Shown: positions 47,608-56,514, counted from the stretch's first letter. The stretch is DNA of 64,000 nucleotides from Gilvimarinus sp. DA14 (GCF_024204685.1 NZ_CP100350.1:3746501-3810500), one strand, 5' to 3'. Notes: generated by a model not told the origin, from the sequence alone. Translations and numbers: made by a program.

Positions 47608-47889
47608 GGAGCCTCTGATTAAGTCCTCATCGGCCTCTGTAAGCCCCGAAGGGCGCGGCCAAAAGGTCCATCCGCTGTTGTTGCCTACACGGATGTAGGT
47701 AAGGGCTGTGAGCAGGACGCGGAAGGCTTGCACTTCTTGCCAAGGACTATGGCCATTGCCTGCGAAGCGCGCCAAGGGCAAGGGATTGCCCGAATGCCAA
47801 TGCCGGAAGGGCAGGAGCATTTTCCGGCGAAGGAGTGAACGTTTTGACTCGCGCAGAGACCCTTGGAGACTTAATCAGAGGCTCTCTAG
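47604..47889. mobile_element. MITE-like element with 17-bp terminal inverted repeats
   Basis: Left repeat GAGCCTCTGATTAAGTC at 47609-47625 and its perfect reverse complement at 47868-47884; outside them lie G (left) and T (right) and a CTAG duplication at 47604-47607 and 47886-47889. The 278-bp body has no coding frame and no transposase. CTAG fits the YTAR target of IS5-group elements, so mobilisation in trans by such an IS is inferred. The insertion keeps the mrp stop TAG intact. Confidence 0.85.
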
Positions 47890-47891
47890 GT

Positions 47892-48776
47892 TTAGCGTTC
47901 TTTGTCATAGGGGTTGGGTACTTGGTGGTAGTTAATCAACTCCACATCGTTTGACTTGAACCACTGCTTGGTCTCGTTGGACAGCAGCATCTCGAGCTCG
48001 GTGGCGCGGTGCTGGGCCACGAGCGGCTGCATATCTTTGCTGTTCATGACAGGGTTGTTCAGGTCTATCAACGCTTGCATTTCCGGTTGGTTACGAGCGG
48101 CATGAATGACCAGAACATTAACCTTGTCGCGCTGCAGTCCATTTTGTAAATGCTCAAGAAAGCGTTTTTGTTTTTCTGCAACAGGCACATCAAACATGGT
48201 CATTACCGCCTCTCCCATCCGCATAGACATGCGCAACCGGTACTTCTCTGCCAGCTCGGTTACCACCTGCGTAAGCTCCGGCGTCGCCAAGGCCGTTCGC
48301 ATATGGTAATCCACATAGGCGATGTCCAGCCCCGAGGCCAGCGCTCGTTTGATTTGCGCCTCCAGTTCTAGGCGGACCTCGTCCAAGTTAATGTCTTGAG
48401 CTAAAAACTCAGCGGTGGACGGGTAAAAATAGCCCGTTTCGTTAATTAAGCTTGGCACCTCGGTGCGACCTGCAATGGGACCCCAGCGATAGTGGCGCCA
48501 CTCGGCGTTCAAGGTAAGGTGCACGCCGACAGAAATTTGCGGGTTTTGTTTGAGGATCTCAACGCCCTCCTGATACCAGGGGGTGGTAAACATAACTGAT
48601 GCTGCGAAAGGAATTCCTAGATCAGCGAGATCTTGCAGGCCCTGGTTGGTTGCGTGGGACATGCCGATATCGTCGACCCGTAAAATCAATTGTGCGGGGG
48701 CGGCGAGGCCGGTTTGCGCAACTGCCAGTAACCATAGGCTTAACAGCAAATGGATAAGATGACGTATTCTTAGCAT
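47892..48776 (-). CDS. Secreted ChbG/YdjC-family carbohydrate deacetylase
   Basis: A 294-residue protein with signal peptide (cleavage near GLAA, residue 25) and the YdjC/ChbG fold: metal-binding Asp pair in LRVDDIGMSHATNQG, HLTL in VGVHLTLNAEW, and DYHMRTALATPEL. ChbG deacetylates chitooligosaccharides so that regulators or enzymes can act; related HpnK and YdjC forms act on other N-acetylated sugars. Secretion differs from the cytoplasmic E. coli ChbG, so chitin fragments in the periplasm are an inferred substrate. It is divergent from the LPMO, and both carry a copy of the same operator palindrome. Confidence 0.82.
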   Translation of the reverse strand: MLRIRHLIHLLLSLWLLAVAQTGLAAPAQLILRVDDIGMSHATNQGLQDLADLGIPFAASVMFTTPWYQEGVEILKQNPQISVGVHLTLNAEWRHYRWGPIAGRTEVPSLINETGYFYPSTAEFLAQDINLDEVRLELEAQIKRALASGLDIAYVDYHMRTALATPELTQVVTELAEKYRLRMSMRMGEAVMTMFDVPVAEKQKRFLEHLQNGLQRDKVNVLVIHAARNQPEMQALIDLNNPVMNSKDMQPLVAQHRATELEMLLSNETKQWFKSNDVELINYHQVPNPYDKER

Positions 48777-48815
48777 GATTATTCTCCTATTTTCGCTCTA
48801 TCTTTGGGTCTTGGT

Positions 48816-48825
48816 ACAACGTTGT
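48816..48825. promoter_or_regulatory. Candidate LacI-family operator, deacetylase side
   Basis: The perfect palindrome ACAACGTTGT, with right flank CAA, is centred about 44 bases upstream of the deacetylase start. The central CG and arm composition fit LacI/GalR operators. Confidence 0.6.
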
Positions 48826-49225
48826 CAACTGGACTAAAAGTCTCCCTCTTTTGCGAAACTGTGAGACGGCTCACTTTTATGTCTGCTTTATGCCTTTTTA
48901 TTGTCAAAATTAATGTATTTGATTGTTAATTTTAATAAGAATAAATCTAAATTAATAAATTCTGTATAAATTCGGAAACGCTATATTGATGTAGCTTTAT
49001 GTGCCAATTGGCGCGGCTTTGGTGGGTTGAGACCCCAAAGGGGTGCGACAATGTTACGCATTGACACAAGATGGAACATAAGCATTCTGGTAGTAACTAA
49101 CATCAAAATATTGTGGGATTGTAAGAAAATAACCCTTGTGGTTTGATGTTTGGCGTCCGGCAGAGAGGGCGAGATCATAGGCGTTTGTCATCCTGTGGCT
49201 CTTTTCTGCTTGTCTCGCCACAAAT

Positions 49226-49239
49226 AGACAACGTTGTCT
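49226..49239. promoter_or_regulatory. Candidate LacI-family operator, LPMO side
   Basis: AGACAACGTTGTCT is a 14-bp perfect palindrome containing the same 10-bp core, ending 50 bases before the LPMO start. It resembles, from memory and needing a check, the GlcNAc-regulator NagR palindrome of gammaproteobacteria. Confidence 0.65.
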
Positions 49240-49289
49240 TGTGGCGCGTAATTCCTGTCAAAATACATCCACACAAGAGGGTTAATAGG

Positions 49290-50195
49290 ATGAAAGCTCA
49301 GTGGTTCAAAACAAAAACGTTTAAGGCGGCTTTAATCGGCTGCTTCTCGATTGCAGGTATCGCGGCGACCAACACCGCGATTGCACACGGCACTATCACA
49401 TCTCCTGCAAGCCGTATCTGGAATTGTAAAGAAGAGGGGGCCGAAAGCCTGACCTCTGCGGCCTGTATTGCCGCTAAAGCCGAAAGCGGCAGCCAACAGT
49501 TTTATGATTGGAATGGCATTCGCCAAGGTAACGCTGGCGGCAATCACACCTCAGTTGTACCCGATGGCGAATTGTGCTCGGGCGGTGATCCAAACACCTT
49601 TGGTGGTATGGATTTAGCGCGTAACGATTGGGTGGCCACGCCGGTCAATGGCAATCAAACCTTTACTTGGTACAACTCTGCCGCGCACGCTACCGCTTAC
49701 TACCGCTACTATATTACCAAGCCTGGCTATGATCCTTTACAGCCACTGACTTGGGACGATCTAGAATTAATGGTTGAAACTCCGCCGGAGGCCGCTGAAT
49801 TCTATCCGTCGCACACAGTCAGCTTGCCTGCGCGCAGTGGTCGTCATGTCGTGTATGCGGTATGGCAGCGGTCTGACAGCCCGGAAGCCTTCTACGCCTG
49901 TGTTGATGTGATGTTTAACGGCGGTTCATCTTCCAGTAGCTCGTCTAGTTCATCCAGCTCGTCTTCGGTAAGTTCAAGCAGCTCTTCGAGCTCGTCCAGC
50001 TCCAGCTCTACCGATACCAACACCTGCGTGGGCGTGCCCAACTGGGATGCGGCCGATGTCTATACTCAGGGTGACCAGGTGCGTTACAACAACAGCCGCT
50101 TCGAAGCCAAATGGTGGACCCGCGGCGATGTTCCCACCGATCACGACGGCCAGTGGGAAGTGTGGATTAACCAGGGCAGCTGCTCCGGTAGCTAA
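49290..50195 (+). CDS. Chitin-type lytic polysaccharide monooxygenase (AA10) with CBM5/12
   Basis: A 301-residue secreted copper enzyme that oxidatively cuts crystalline polysaccharide. The signal peptide ends so that the mature chain starts at His33 (AIA-HGTITSPASR), the first histidine of the copper brace; His133 of NSAAHATAYY is the second. Four cysteines pair in the AA10 fold. A poly-serine linker follows (about 213-240, broken by one valine), then a CBM5/12 module with YTQGDQVRYNNSRFEAKWWT and the aromatic strip. Ser linkers of this kind are typical of Cellvibrio, Saccharophagus and Teredinibacter. Start ATG 49290 has AGAGG at 49276-49280. Chitin is the likely substrate; cellulose cannot be excluded. 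Confidence 0.93.
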   Translation: MKAQWFKTKTFKAALIGCFSIAGIAATNTAIAHGTITSPASRIWNCKEEGAESLTSAACIAAKAESGSQQFYDWNGIRQGNAGGNHTSVVPDGELCSGGDPNTFGGMDLARNDWVATPVNGNQTFTWYNSAAHATAYYRYYITKPGYDPLQPLTWDDLELMVETPPEAAEFYPSHTVSLPARSGRHVVYAVWQRSDSPEAFYACVDVMFNGGSSSSSSSSSSSSSSVSSSSSSSSSSSSSTDTNTCVGVPNWDAADVYTQGDQVRYNNSRFEAKWWTRGDVPTDHDGQWEVWINQGSCSGS

Positions 50196-50220
50196 GTTGC
50201 GATAATCCTCATGTCGTCTC

Positions 50221-50252
50221 GGCCCCGGCAGCCTGGCTGCCGGGGCCTTTTT
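50221..50252 (+). terminator. Rho-independent terminator of the LPMO gene
   Basis: A 12-bp perfect stem GGCCCCGGCAGC / GCTGCCGGGGCC with loop CTG and five T. Confidence 0.92.
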
Positions 50253-50329
50253 ATGGGTTCCCGGTGCACCGAAAAAACGCTATGATGCGCCCCCAGTTAT
50301 GACTATCAATCGGCCCCAGGGGAGAGCTA

Positions 50330-50899
50330 ATGAGCATTAAGTCCGACAAGTGGATGCGTCGCATGGTCGAAGAGCAGGGCATGATTGAGCCCTTTGAGCC
50401 AGGACAAGTTCGCTACAACGAACAGCAGCAGCGCATAGTCTCTTACGGAACCTCCAGCTACGGCTACGATGTTCGCTGTGCCGATGAGTTTAAAATTTTT
50501 ACCAATGTATTCTCCTCCGTGGTAGATCCTAAAAACTTCGATGAAAACAGTTTTGTCGATGTGAAAAGCGATGTTTGCGTTATTCCTCCCAACTCGTTTG
50601 CCTTGGCTCGTACCGTAGAATATTTTCGCATTCCCCGTTCGGTGCTGACGGTATGCTTGGGTAAGTCCACCTATGCGCGTTGTGGGATTATCGTTAATGT
50701 GACCCCGCTTGAGCCCGAGTGGGAGGGGCATGTGACTCTGGAATTTTCCAATACTACGCCGCTTCCCGCCAAAATCTACGCTAACGAAGGCGTGGCACAA
50801 ATGTTATTTTTTGAGTCAGATGAGGTCTGCGAAACCAGCTACCGCGACCGCGGTGGGAAGTACCAGGGGCAGCGCGGAGTTACCTTGCCGAAGACTTGA
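50330..50899 (+). CDS. dcd: dCTP deaminase
   Basis: A 189-residue enzyme that deaminates dCTP to dUTP for thymidylate synthesis. It contains the conserved [23 protein letters not shown] segment with the catalytic glutamate in the following [13 protein letters not shown], and [18 protein letters not shown] at the end. Length is family-typical (E. coli 193). Confidence 0.96.
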   Translation: MSIKSDKWMRRMVEEQGMIEPFEPGQVRYNEQQQRIVSYGTSSYGYDVRCADEFKIFTNVFSSVVDPKNFDENSFVDVKSDVCVIPPNSFALARTVEYFRIPRSVLTVCLGKSTYARCGIIVNVTPLEPEWEGHVTLEFSNTTPLPAKIYANEGVAQMLFFESDEVCETSYRDRGGKYQGQRGVTLPKT

Positions 50900-50945
50900 T
50901 CGCGCCGCTTAGTGAAAAGCTCACGGCCAAGAAATAGAAAGTCGC

Positions 50946-50975
50946 AAAAAGCTGCTTGCCTGAGCAGCTTTTTTT
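50946..50975 (+). terminator. Rho-independent terminator of dcd
   Basis: An 11-bp stem AAAAAGCTGCT / AGCAGCTTTTT with loop TGCCTG, ending in seven T. Confidence 0.92.
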
Positions 50976-51105
50976 ATGGCTTTAGTCGGCGTTAGTTTTT
51001 ATTGAACTAAATAGTTATTCTCATAGTCTCACCGCTGCGCGTGTCATTACGTACGCCGCATAAAAATAAATGTATGGAGAGCAAGCCAGTTTACAAGGAG
51101 TCTAT

Positions 51106-51960
51106 ATGACAAAGCTTCCCCTTTTCTTATTCGTATCCCTATCAGGTGTTGCAACCATTGCCGGGGCTCAGAGTGTTTCAGGCAATAGCTATCAGTTCGA
51201 GCTTGGTGCAACCTACTCCACCAGTGATGCGGATTTTATTACGGAGTCTAATAACTACTCTGTGGATGGAACCTATTACTTTGCGCCTGTGCAACTAAAA
51301 GATAACCCTTACGCTGAAGCGGCGTTTATGGAGCGCGCCGGGTTTGTCAGCTTGGGCGGCGGCTACGGCGAGAATGAAACCAGGACTGCCTGTGTGAGCG
51401 CTGCAAGTGGGGCAGGCAGGACTTCATGCAGGACGCGTCAGGAAGGCTCCAGCGCGGGTGTGACAACCGGCTTTTATGTTGCGGATATTTTTTATTTTGA
51501 GGGCAGCTATTCGTATAGCGATAACGAGAATAAGTACAACGGCAGGACCTTTAGTTCGAATAATGACTACTGGTCAGCGGCTATTGGTATTGCGCCCATG
51601 GAAAATATGCTGTTGACCACGAGTTTCGCCGAAGGTAATGATTTGTTCGGCGACAACTACAACATCAGTGGTAAGTACGTTATTCCCTTTGCATCCGGAC
51701 AGGCGGTAAACCTTGAGGCAAGCTACGCCTATTACAAAGATGCACCGGACATAGCCGATGACGATGACTGGATTGTAGGCGGCGATTATTATTTTAGTCG
51801 AGCTTTTAGCGTCGGAGGTACGTTTAACTCAAGTGACAATTATACCCTGCGTTCGCGTTATTTTTTCAACCAGGCATTGAGTCTTGATGTTGAATACAGT
51901 GAGCAAAGTAGTGTTGTGGATATTGATACCTACTCTGTTGGGCTCAGTGCTCGCTTCTAG
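51106..51960 (+). CDS. Putative outer-membrane beta-barrel protein, paralogue 1
   Basis: I do not recognise a named family with certainty; it resembles the putative-porin proteins of marine gammaproteobacteria. The 284-residue product has a signal peptide (cleavage near IAGAQ, residue 22), then alternating polar/hydrophobic strands and a C-terminal phenylalanine (LSARF), the usual barrel end. NPYAEAAFMERAGFVSL is shared with the next two genes, and the exposed loops are rich in D, N and S. It contains two cysteines (in TACVS and TSCRT). ATG 51106 has AAGGAG at 51095-51100. It has its own terminator. Confidence 0.72.
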   Translation: MTKLPLFLFVSLSGVATIAGAQSVSGNSYQFELGATYSTSDADFITESNNYSVDGTYYFAPVQLKDNPYAEAAFMERAGFVSLGGGYGENETRTACVSAASGAGRTSCRTRQEGSSAGVTTGFYVADIFYFEGSYSYSDNENKYNGRTFSSNNDYWSAAIGIAPMENMLLTTSFAEGNDLFGDNYNISGKYVIPFASGQAVNLEASYAYYKDAPDIADDDDWIVGGDYYFSRAFSVGGTFNSSDNYTLRSRYFFNQALSLDVEYSEQSSVVDIDTYSVGLSARF

Positions 51961-51963
51961 CCG

Positions 51964-51991
51964 ATAAAAGCCGACGCGAGTCGGCTTTTAT
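51964..51991 (+). terminator. Terminator after barrel paralogue 1
   Basis: A perfect 12-bp stem ATAAAAGCCGAC / GTCGGCTTTTAT with loop GCGA. Confidence 0.88.
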
Positions 51992-52126
51992 TCAACATTT
52001 ATTATATTTTTAGCCAATATATCGCGCCTTGCCCAGGTGCTCGCAGGCTTGTTTCAAATCGCTAACACCTAGTCGCTAATTACTATAAGTACGTCGTCAG
52101 GAGAGTCCCTACCACATGGAGTTGTT

Positions 52127-52945
52127 ATGCAAAAACTACCTCTTGTAGTACTTCTTTCGTTCACATCCATTCCGGTGTGGGCGGATTTAAGAATGATAAA
52201 CGCCAACAGTCAGTACCAATTTGAGCTCTCTGGCTGGTACGGCGAAGACAACGATCGTTATCCCGAACCCGCGCAAACTTACGGTGTTAAAGGAACCTAT
52301 TACTTCACTCCGGTATGGCAAGGTGACCACCCCTATGCTGAAGCCGCTTTTTTAGAGCGCGCTAGCTCGGTGAGTTTAAGTGCGAGGCGTCGGGATGATT
52401 CGGACCAATACCCCTGTGGCCTGGATGCAACCGGCCTGTGTCATAACGAATATGTGGAAGATAAAATCCTGCTTACCGGCAGCTGGTATTCGGCGGGCTG
52501 GCTATTTGTCGAGACCACGTATTTTTATGAGCAAACCGATAACAGTTGGCGCGATGATCGCGAAGCGAGTTTTGATCGCAACAGTTGGAGTGCGCAGGTA
52601 GGTATTACACCGCTTGCCGGACTTCGGGTGTCAACCGGTTACTCTGAAGAAAGTGATCTGGGGGAAAACGATTGGAATGTCGAGGCTAAATACGTTGCCC
52701 CGTTATCGGATACCCAAGCGATCAATATTGAGCTTGCCTATGAGTATGCCGAGGACGATGAGTGGATGCTGGCAGGGGATTATTATTTGACGCAGGCATT
52801 CAGTATCGGCGGCGGGCTTTCGACCGACGACGATTATCTGTTGCGCTCACGGTATTTTGTGACTGATTTTATCAGTGTGGATTTCAGCTATTACGAATAC
52901 GAAGGCGGCGATGCTTATCAGGTAAGGTTGTCCACCAGGTTTTAA
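52127..52945 (+). CDS. Putative outer-membrane beta-barrel protein, paralogue 2
   Basis: A 272-residue protein with signal peptide (cleavage near VWAD, residue 19) and a body aligned by eye to paralogue 1: the N-terminal SQYQFELSGWYGED strand, HPYAEAAFLERASSVSL, the WSAQVGITPLAGL segment and the C-terminal VRLSTRF. A loop cysteine pair (YPCGLDATGLC) is conserved in position among the three paralogues, which suggests a disulfide-bonded external loop. GGAG precedes ATG 52127. Confidence 0.72.
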   Translation: MQKLPLVVLLSFTSIPVWADLRMINANSQYQFELSGWYGEDNDRYPEPAQTYGVKGTYYFTPVWQGDHPYAEAAFLERASSVSLSARRRDDSDQYPCGLDATGLCHNEYVEDKILLTGSWYSAGWLFVETTYFYEQTDNSWRDDREASFDRNSWSAQVGITPLAGLRVSTGYSEESDLGENDWNVEAKYVAPLSDTQAINIELAYEYAEDDEWMLAGDYYLTQAFSIGGGLSTDDDYLLRSRYFVTDFISVDFSYYEYEGGDAYQVRLSTRF

Positions 52946-52959
52946 CGCTAATAGACCAT

Positions 52960-52990
52960 AAAAACGCCAGCATCCGAGCTGGCTTTTTTA
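52960..52990 (+). terminator. Terminator after barrel paralogue 2
   Basis: GCCAGC / GCTGGC stem extended by A/T pairs, loop ATCCGA, followed by six T. Confidence 0.85.
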
Positions 52991-53165
52991 TGGTTGGTTT
53001 AAGTCTCGTTACTTTCGGTGGGCGTCAGGTTTTTAGTTTTTCAATTGCGATGCAACTTATGATTGTCTTATGGGTCGTATGCACGGTGGCAAACTTGCCA
53101 TTCGTACAATAAGAGTTATTTAGTAGCCATTGGATATTGGGGAGTAATCTTATCAAGGAGTTGAA

Positions 53166-54050
53166 ATGCAATCTGAAATCGTTAAAAAACCCTTAGCCCT
53201 GCTCGCGTTTATCTCTATTCCCGCAGCCGCAGATCCCTATCAGTGGGAAGTCGGAGGCGACTACCAAAGTAAGGATTATGATTCCGTCGTTGTTGGCGAT
53301 GGAGACGACTATAAACTGTGGGGCGCCTACTATTTAAGTCCAGTGACCACGGATAAAGGACCGCTCGCTGAGGCGGCGTTTTTATCGCGTGCCAGTAATA
53401 TTTCAATTGACCTGACCAACGAGCAATACAGTTCGGATTATTCTTACGAGTACCGAGTGTGTACCTCGGGATCGAACTGCATGGCTACACACTACGGACG
53501 TTCCATGGAGAATAATAAAGCAACGCTCGGATTTGAGTATTATTTGCCCGCCTCTTGGTTGTATGTCGCGGGCAGCTATCAATACTTGGACCGGAGCTAT
53601 GAGTCAAAAAGGTCTGTGGGTGGGCAGCCTGTTTTTTCGCAATCCTCCAGTACGCATGAATACTGGTCTGCTTCTGTCGGTGTGACGCCGTTAGCGGGCT
53701 GGTTGTTGGCGGCTCAGTTTGGTGAAGGCGGCGATGGCGAATTGTTCGAGGGCGATGCGGCGATTAGCAGTAAATATTTATGGCAGCTTGGTGGTGACCG
53801 AGCGCTAAATGTAGAAGGGACTTATTTTGTCGATAATGGCTACAACGACTGGCAAATTGGGGCTGATTTTTACTTCAGTAAAACTCTGAGCCTTGGTGCC
53901 AGCTATGCAGATAATCAATCTTCAGAAATTCGTTTGAAAAAGTTTGTAACTGATTCAATAGCGCTGGAGGCTAGCTATATTGAGTTTGAAGAAGATTATG
54001 GTTATCAAAGTGGCGATGGGTTTACGGTAGGTGTTAGTACGCGATTTTAA
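53166..54050 (+). CDS. Putative outer-membrane beta-barrel protein, paralogue 3
   Basis: A 294-residue member of the same set: short signal peptide (MQSEIVKKPLALLAFISIPAA), YQWEVGGDY at the mature start, GPLAEAAFLSRASNISI, YWSASVGVTPLAGW, and C-terminal VGVSTRF. The loop cysteine pair VCTSGSNC occupies the same place as in the others. Of the three it differs most in its loops. Substrate unknown; a channel or an adhesin-like barrel is possible. Confidence 0.72.
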   Translation: MQSEIVKKPLALLAFISIPAAADPYQWEVGGDYQSKDYDSVVVGDGDDYKLWGAYYLSPVTTDKGPLAEAAFLSRASNISIDLTNEQYSSDYSYEYRVCTSGSNCMATHYGRSMENNKATLGFEYYLPASWLYVAGSYQYLDRSYESKRSVGGQPVFSQSSSTHEYWSASVGVTPLAGWLLAAQFGEGGDGELFEGDAAISSKYLWQLGGDRALNVEGTYFVDNGYNDWQIGADFYFSKTLSLGASYADNQSSEIRLKKFVTDSIALEASYIEFEEDYGYQSGDGFTVGVSTRF

Positions 54051-54072
54051 GCGTGATTAAGGTAAGTTAGAT

Positions 54073-54107
54073 AAAAAAGAGGGTCAGTCCAGCTGGCCCT
54101 CTTTTTT
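54073..54107. terminator. Bidirectional terminator between barrel 3 and aroA
   Basis: A 15-bp stem (AAAAAAGAGGG and CAG arms with one T-G wobble) pairs 54073-54087 with 54093-54107, loop TCCAG; A/T runs make it usable from both sides. Confidence 0.9.
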
Positions 54108-54124
54108 AATCTTTTTAAAGTGAC

Positions 54125-55411
54125 TTAAGCCTGACTGATGCGGGCAAACTCGTCAAAGTAAGTGGGGAAGGTTTTTGACGTGCACTTGGGATCATTGATA
54201 ATAATATCCGCATCACCAAAGCTTGCCAGAGAAAAGCACATGGCCATGCGGTGGTCGTTGTAGGTATCAATCGCCGCCGAGGTTATTTTTTCCGGCGGTT
54301 CAATGTGAATATAGTCTTCACCTTCTTCAACCACGGCGCCAACTTTGCGCAGCTCGGTGGCCATGGCGGCCAGGCGATCGGTTTCTTTAACGCGCCAGTT
54401 GTAAATGTTGCGGATGCGTGTAGCGCCTTCGGCAAATAGCGCAGTGGTGGCGATGGTCATGGCGGCATCGGGAATGTGGTTTAAGTCGACATCCACACCG
54501 TGTAACTCACCTGTACCTTCCACTTCAATCCACATGTCCGAGTAGGTGACCTTGGCCCCCATTTGCTCAAGTACTTCGGCAAATTTCGCATCGCCCTGAA
54601 TACTGGCGCTGCCGGTGCCGTGGACTTTCACAGGCCCCTTGCCAATGGCGGCGGCGGCCAAAAAGTAAGACGCGGAAGAGGCATCGCCCTCAACCATAAT
54701 GTCGCCCGGTGTTTGGTATTGCTGGCCACCGGTAACGGTAAACGACTGGTAATTGTTGTTGGTGACCTGTACGCCGAATTTGGCCATGGTGTCCAGGGTG
54801 ATATCGATGTAGGGCTTGGATACCAGTTCGCCTTCGACATTAATCTGGGTGTCACCGGTAAACAGCGGTGCCACCATCAGCAGCGCGGTAAGGTACTGGC
54901 TGGAAATATTGCCTTTGATGGAGACTTCTCCGCCCGCTAAGGGTTTGCCGTTAATTTCCAGCGGGGGAAAGCCGTCGTCTTTCAGGTAGGTCACGTCCGC
55001 GCCCAGAGGGGCGAGTGCATCAATCAAATCGCCGATGGGGCGCTCGTACATGCGTGGCTCGCCGGTGATGGTAAAGGTGCCGTCGCTAATGGCCAGCGCT
55101 GCGGTTAATGGGCGCACGGCGGTGCCAGCGTTGCCCAAAAACAGGGTTTGCGGTTCGCTGACGCTAAAAGCGCGCCCCAGGCCTGTCACCACACAGGTGC
55201 GGCGGTCGTCGGCCAGTTGATAGTCAACCCCCAAAGCGCTGAGCGCGGTGAGCATATGGCGCACGTCGTCGCTGTCGAGCAAGTTGGTGATGGTGGTTTG
55301 CCCTTTGGCCAGAGCCGCCAGCAGCAGTATGCGGTTCGACAGGCTTTTCGAGCCGGGTAGGGTCACTTCACCGCGAACGGTGCTGATGGGTTTAAGCGTC
55401 AGGGTTTCCAT
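54125..55411 (-). CDS. aroA: 3-phosphoshikimate 1-carboxyvinyltransferase (EPSP synthase)
   Basis: A 428-residue shikimate-pathway enzyme that joins shikimate-3-phosphate and phosphoenolpyruvate. [36 protein letters not shown] (with the glyphosate-site G and P of class I) and the C-terminal [12 protein letters not shown] are present. ATG 55411 is favoured over the start at 55426. Usual bacterial length (427). The 95 bases upstream separate it from the Gfo/Idh/MocA gene. Confidence 0.96.
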   Translation of the reverse strand: METLTLKPISTVRGEVTLPGSKSLSNRILLLAALAKGQTTITNLLDSDDVRHMLTALSALGVDYQLADDRRTCVVTGLGRAFSVSEPQTLFLGNAGTAVRPLTAALAISDGTFTITGEPRMYERPIGDLIDALAPLGADVTYLKDDGFPPLEINGKPLAGGEVSIKGNISSQYLTALLMVAPLFTGDTQINVEGELVSKPYIDITLDTMAKFGVQVTNNNYQSFTVTGGQQYQTPGDIMVEGDASSASYFLAAAAIGKGPVKVHGTGSASIQGDAKFAEVLEQMGAKVTYSDMWIEVEGTGELHGVDVDLNHIPDAAMTIATTALFAEGATRIRNIYNWRVKETDRLAAMATELRKVGAVVEEGEDYIHIEPPEKITSAAIDTYNDHRMAMCFSLASFGDADIIINDPKCTSKTFPTYFDEFARISQA

Positions 55412-55521
55412 GAATCTTGCTCGCAACGGGAAAAAGCGGGCATTTTACCTAATGCTTGCCGGTGGTGCCATGGCAACAAAGATGCCGGGCGTCTGCTGGC
55501 GGACGCCCGGCGACACTTGGG

Positions 55522-56514
55522 CTATTCGAAATCGTAGCGAAGGGGGAGTTTGGCGCGTATCTGATCCAGGACTTTCATGATGGCCACGGATTCCTCCAGT
55601 GGAATAATAGGGCTCTCGCCGAGGCCTTTACGCAGGCAACGGGCGGCTTCTTCCACCTGATGGACAAAACCATTTTCGGCGTTCTCGGCGCCGACTGTAC
55701 CGGTATGAGCGTATTCGCGGCCTTCAATCTGTTTCAGGGTGTATTCGCTTTGGCCCTGAAAATTTTCATAGGAAAGGGTACCGGCGTCGCCGTACAGTGT
55801 CATTTCCTGGCCCAGCATCAGGTTAAAGCTGGTGTTGACGGTGGCGAGTATGGGGCCGGGGAAGCGCAGCTGAAAACTGGTGATCTCATCCACCCCGGTG
55901 TCGGTAAACACGCACTGGGCGCTTACCACCTCGGGCAGCTTGCCTAATGCCGCGCACAGCATGCTCACCGGGTAAATACCCATGTCCAGCGTGACGCCAC
56001 CGGCTACTGCCGGATCGTACAGCCGACCGCGGTAGTGATCGGGCGCAATACCGCCAAAGGTCACGTGGGCGGCTTTCACCTGGCCGATGGCGCCTTCGCT
56101 GATGTGCTCTTTCAGTGAGAGCATGCTGGGCAGAAAACGCGTCCAGATGGCTTCCATGACAAAGCATTTCGTGGCTCGCGCCTTGTCGACAATGGCTTGG
56201 GCTTCAGCGGCGTTGACGGTAAAGGGTTTTTCGATCACTAGATTCTTGCCGTGCTCTAAGGCCAGCAAGGCGTTGTCAGCGTGAAAGTTATGGGTGGTGG
56301 CGATGTAGACCACATCAATGTCATCCCGCGTTAGCAGGCTTTCATAGGTTTCGGCCGTAATATCGTATTCAGCCGCAAAGGCGTCGGCTTTACTGGGGGT
56401 GCGTGAGGCAACAGCTAATAATTGGTTGTCGCTGGCAAGGTTGATGGCGTCGGCCATTTTATGGGCGATAACGCCGGCGCCTAAGATACCCCAGCGGATA
56501 GTTTGATCGGTCAC
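55522..56514 (-). CDS. Gfo/Idh/MocA-family oxidoreductase
   Basis: A 330-residue NAD(P)-dependent dehydrogenase of the glucose-fructose/inositol dehydrogenase fold: N-terminal dinucleotide loop GILGAGVIAHKM, catalytic EKP in NLVIEKPFTVNAAEA, and the C-terminal alpha/beta domain with GVTLDMGIYPVSML. It resembles dimeric dihydrodiol dehydrogenase-like members. The substrate, likely a sugar or polyol, cannot be read. It is divergent from the Nudix gene. Confidence 0.85.
   Translation of the reverse strand: MTDQTIRWGILGAGVIAHKMADAINLASDNQLLAVASRTPSKADAFAAEYDITAETYESLLTRDDIDVVYIATTHNFHADNALLALEHGKNLVIEKPFTVNAAEAQAIVDKARATKCFVMEAIWTRFLPSMLSLKEHISEGAIGQVKAAHVTFGGIAPDHYRGRLYDPAVAGGVTLDMGIYPVSMLCAALGKLPEVVSAQCVFTDTGVDEITSFQLRFPGPILATVNTSFNLMLGQEMTLYGDAGTLSYENFQGQSEYTLKQIEGREYAHTGTVGAENAENGFVHQVEEAARCLRKGLGESPIIPLEESVAIMKVLDQIRAKLPLRYDFE

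Larger units (their letters stand above)
48777..49289. other. Divergent intergenic region between deacetylase and LPMO genes
   Basis: No gene in 513 bases. The centre (about 48890-49000) is very AT-rich with short TAAAT/TTAAT tracts and likely promoter elements. Two ACAACGTTGT palindromes lie near the two gene starts. A frame open from 49143 into the LPMO gene is only its upstream reading-frame extension. Confidence 0.7.

Noticed and set aside
49921-50009. Poly-serine tract of the LPMO as a slippage hotspot
   Set aside because: The serine codons are mixed (AGC, AGT, TCT, TCC, TCG, TCA), so there is no homopolymer or simple repeat that would slip readily.
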